Both the position numbers and the translations under genes were made by a program. The notes beneath the pieces are model-generated. The model worked only from the letters and a program-made list of their open reading frames with translations, searched no databases and was not told where the DNA came from. From NCBI GenBank assembly GCA_965262055.1, contig CBDHEI010000002.1, forward strand, positions 434,001 through 498,000: a stretch of DNA of 64,000 nt, in the 5' to 3' direction. This stretch comes from G958296245 sp965262055. GTDB lineage: Bacteria > Chloroflexota > Dehalococcoidia > Lucifugimonadales > G958296245. Positions within the stretch are counted from its first letter, which is position 1. Each line of letters opens with the position of its first letter. Positions 63,341-64,000 of this stretch are shown piece after piece.

Positions 63341-63364
63341 GTAGGGGCGAGTTTCAAACCCGCC
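63341..63364. repeat. Dispersed palindromic repeat, copy 2
   Basis: GTAGGGGCGAGTTTCAAACC plus CGCC, matching 45633-45657 with two differences, one of which breaks one base pair of the stem. Confidence 0.7.
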
Positions 63365-63746
63365 TTCCCGTTGCCACAGGACGTCGGGACCATTTTCATT
63401 ACTTGGTGTGCCGGTCGCAACCGGCATGGATGGTTCCCGCGAAAGGAGACTTATGCGTAACCGTCATCTCTGCGAACGCGGCCTCTCTATCTGTCATTCC
63501 CGGCGCGGTGCATCGTGAGATCTCGGAAGCAGTCCGTCACGCCGCCCGTCCCAATCAGGCGGTGGATCTTGGAATGGCCGCCGTCCTTGACACAGCAAGA
63601 ACACCCGTGCTAGCATTGTCCACATGGATACACGACCACATACCCCGCTGCGTGCCGGGTCCATCCCCGTTGCAGGGATCGACCCTACGGGGCCGTCCCC
63701 TTTCGCTGACCACCCGGCGCGCCGGCGCGTGAGAGCCTCGACGGGT

Positions 63747-63809
63747 GTGTCTCATTCTGTCTCGTTCGTGTCTGATTCTGCCTCGCTGGTCTCTCATTCT
63801 GCCCCGTTC
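63747..63809. repeat. Three 21-bp tandem repeats with a distant inverted copy
   Basis: Units GTGTCTCATTCTGTCTCGTT-C, GTGTCTGATTCTGCCTCGCT-G, GTCTCTCATTCTGCCCCGTT-C. The word TGTCTCATTCTGT occurs exactly inverted at 63858-63870 (ACAGAATGAGACA), inside the ACAAAATG motif copy 2 (63845-63882). Confidence 0.75.
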
Positions 63810-63844
63810 GCGTCACCCCACTGTCTCGCAGGCCAAAGCTGAAT

Positions 63845-63882
63845 GGGACAAAATGTTACAGAATGAGACAAATATCGGGGAT
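63845..63882. repeat. Dispersed ACAAAATG-N2-ACAGAATG motif, copy 2
   Basis: GGGACAAAATGTTACAGAAT plus GAGACAAATATCGGGG; parallels 52093-52130 and contains the inverted partner of the 21-bp tandem repeats just upstream. Confidence 0.5.
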
Positions 63883-64000
63883 TCTCCCCCCTCTCGATAA
63901 GCAAGACCGGAGCGGCGATTCGAGACCTGAGCGCCGCAACCTGCGTGATACAATACTTTGTGCAGATGCCTCAGCTACCCATGCAACAGAGCGTAGACCG

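Larger units (their letters stand above)
63285..64000. other. Repeat-rich non-coding end of window
   Basis: No credible gene; the open frame at 63624-63842 merely reads through Ser-coding tandem repeats (VSHSVSFVSDSASLVSHSAP). Contents: palindromic repeat copy 2, a 21-bp tandem array and inverted copies of the same words. A possible mtaB terminator is not seen. Confidence 0.5.

Noticed and set aside
63624..63842. Ser-rich 72-residue open frame
   Set aside because: It simply translates the 21-bp tandem repeats; no ribosome site or homologue pattern.

Overview
The window is high-GC bacterial DNA. Gene content points to Chloroflexota, most like the Dehalococcoidia/SAR202 lineages: a squalene operon (polyprenyl synthase, HpnC, HpnD, HpnE), an HspR-type heat-shock locus, bacterial EndoQ, expanded sialidase-like and amidohydrolase paralogues, and many stand-alone oxidoreductases. 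This assignment is an inference from gene families; no rRNA is present.

Layout. 0-2.3 kb: 3' part of a BNR-propeller protein. 2.4-6.8 kb: a GIY-YIG nuclease gene cut in two by an IS1380-family element (IS A), which carries a second copy (IS B) inside its transposase gene; both 5-bp target duplications can be read and both host frames restored. 6.8-8.1 kb: hicAB toxin-antitoxin pair between a membrane-protein gene and a copy of that gene's 3' end. 8.2-16.7 kb (minus): a tightly overlapping catabolic operon (2-hydroxyacid dehydrogenase, FGGY kinase, class II aldolase, DUF6379-like protein, epimerase, nucleoside hydrolase) with glutamate dehydrogenase upstream; a complete IS1380 element sits exactly between aldolase stop and DUF6379 start. 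17.1-24.4 kb: a truncated and a decayed copy of a related IS flank an MMPL exporter; the decayed copy holds a third nested IS.

24.4-32.9 kb: Lys-less P-loop protein, Gfo/Idh/MocA-like protein, phytanoyl-CoA dioxygenase-like gene, squalene operon, methyltransferase. 33-36.5 kb: VapBC-like pair, hsp20, dnaJ/cbpA, hspR, PH-domain membrane protein. 36.5-40.3 kb: two tandem amidohydrolases and EndoQ. 40.4-45.6 kb (minus): the conserved tRNA-Thr, tRNA-Tyr, tRNA-Thr, tuf, rpmG, secE, nusG, rplK, rplA, rplJ, rplL block behind a good sigma-70-type promoter.

45.6-50.2 kb is accessory DNA that looks like a small defence island: Phd/VapC pair, an AT-rich PD-(D/E)XK-like gene, a second Lys-less P-loop protein, and a protein with seven near-identical 30-residue repeats joined to a HEPN-like RNase domain (the best candidate for something undescribed). 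50.6-61.5 kb: GNAT, SDR, tsaD, a D-threonine-aldolase-fold protein lacking its catalytic residues, then five tandem sialidase-like genes, the fourth frameshifted. 61.5-64 kb: glutaredoxin-like protein, mtaB (which acts on the t6A made with TsaD), and a repeat-rich non-coding end.

Three themes recur: all transposases belong to the IS1380 family and repeatedly land in one another; several enzyme-fold proteins lack canonical catalytic residues; short palindromic or tandem repeats are dispersed between genes.
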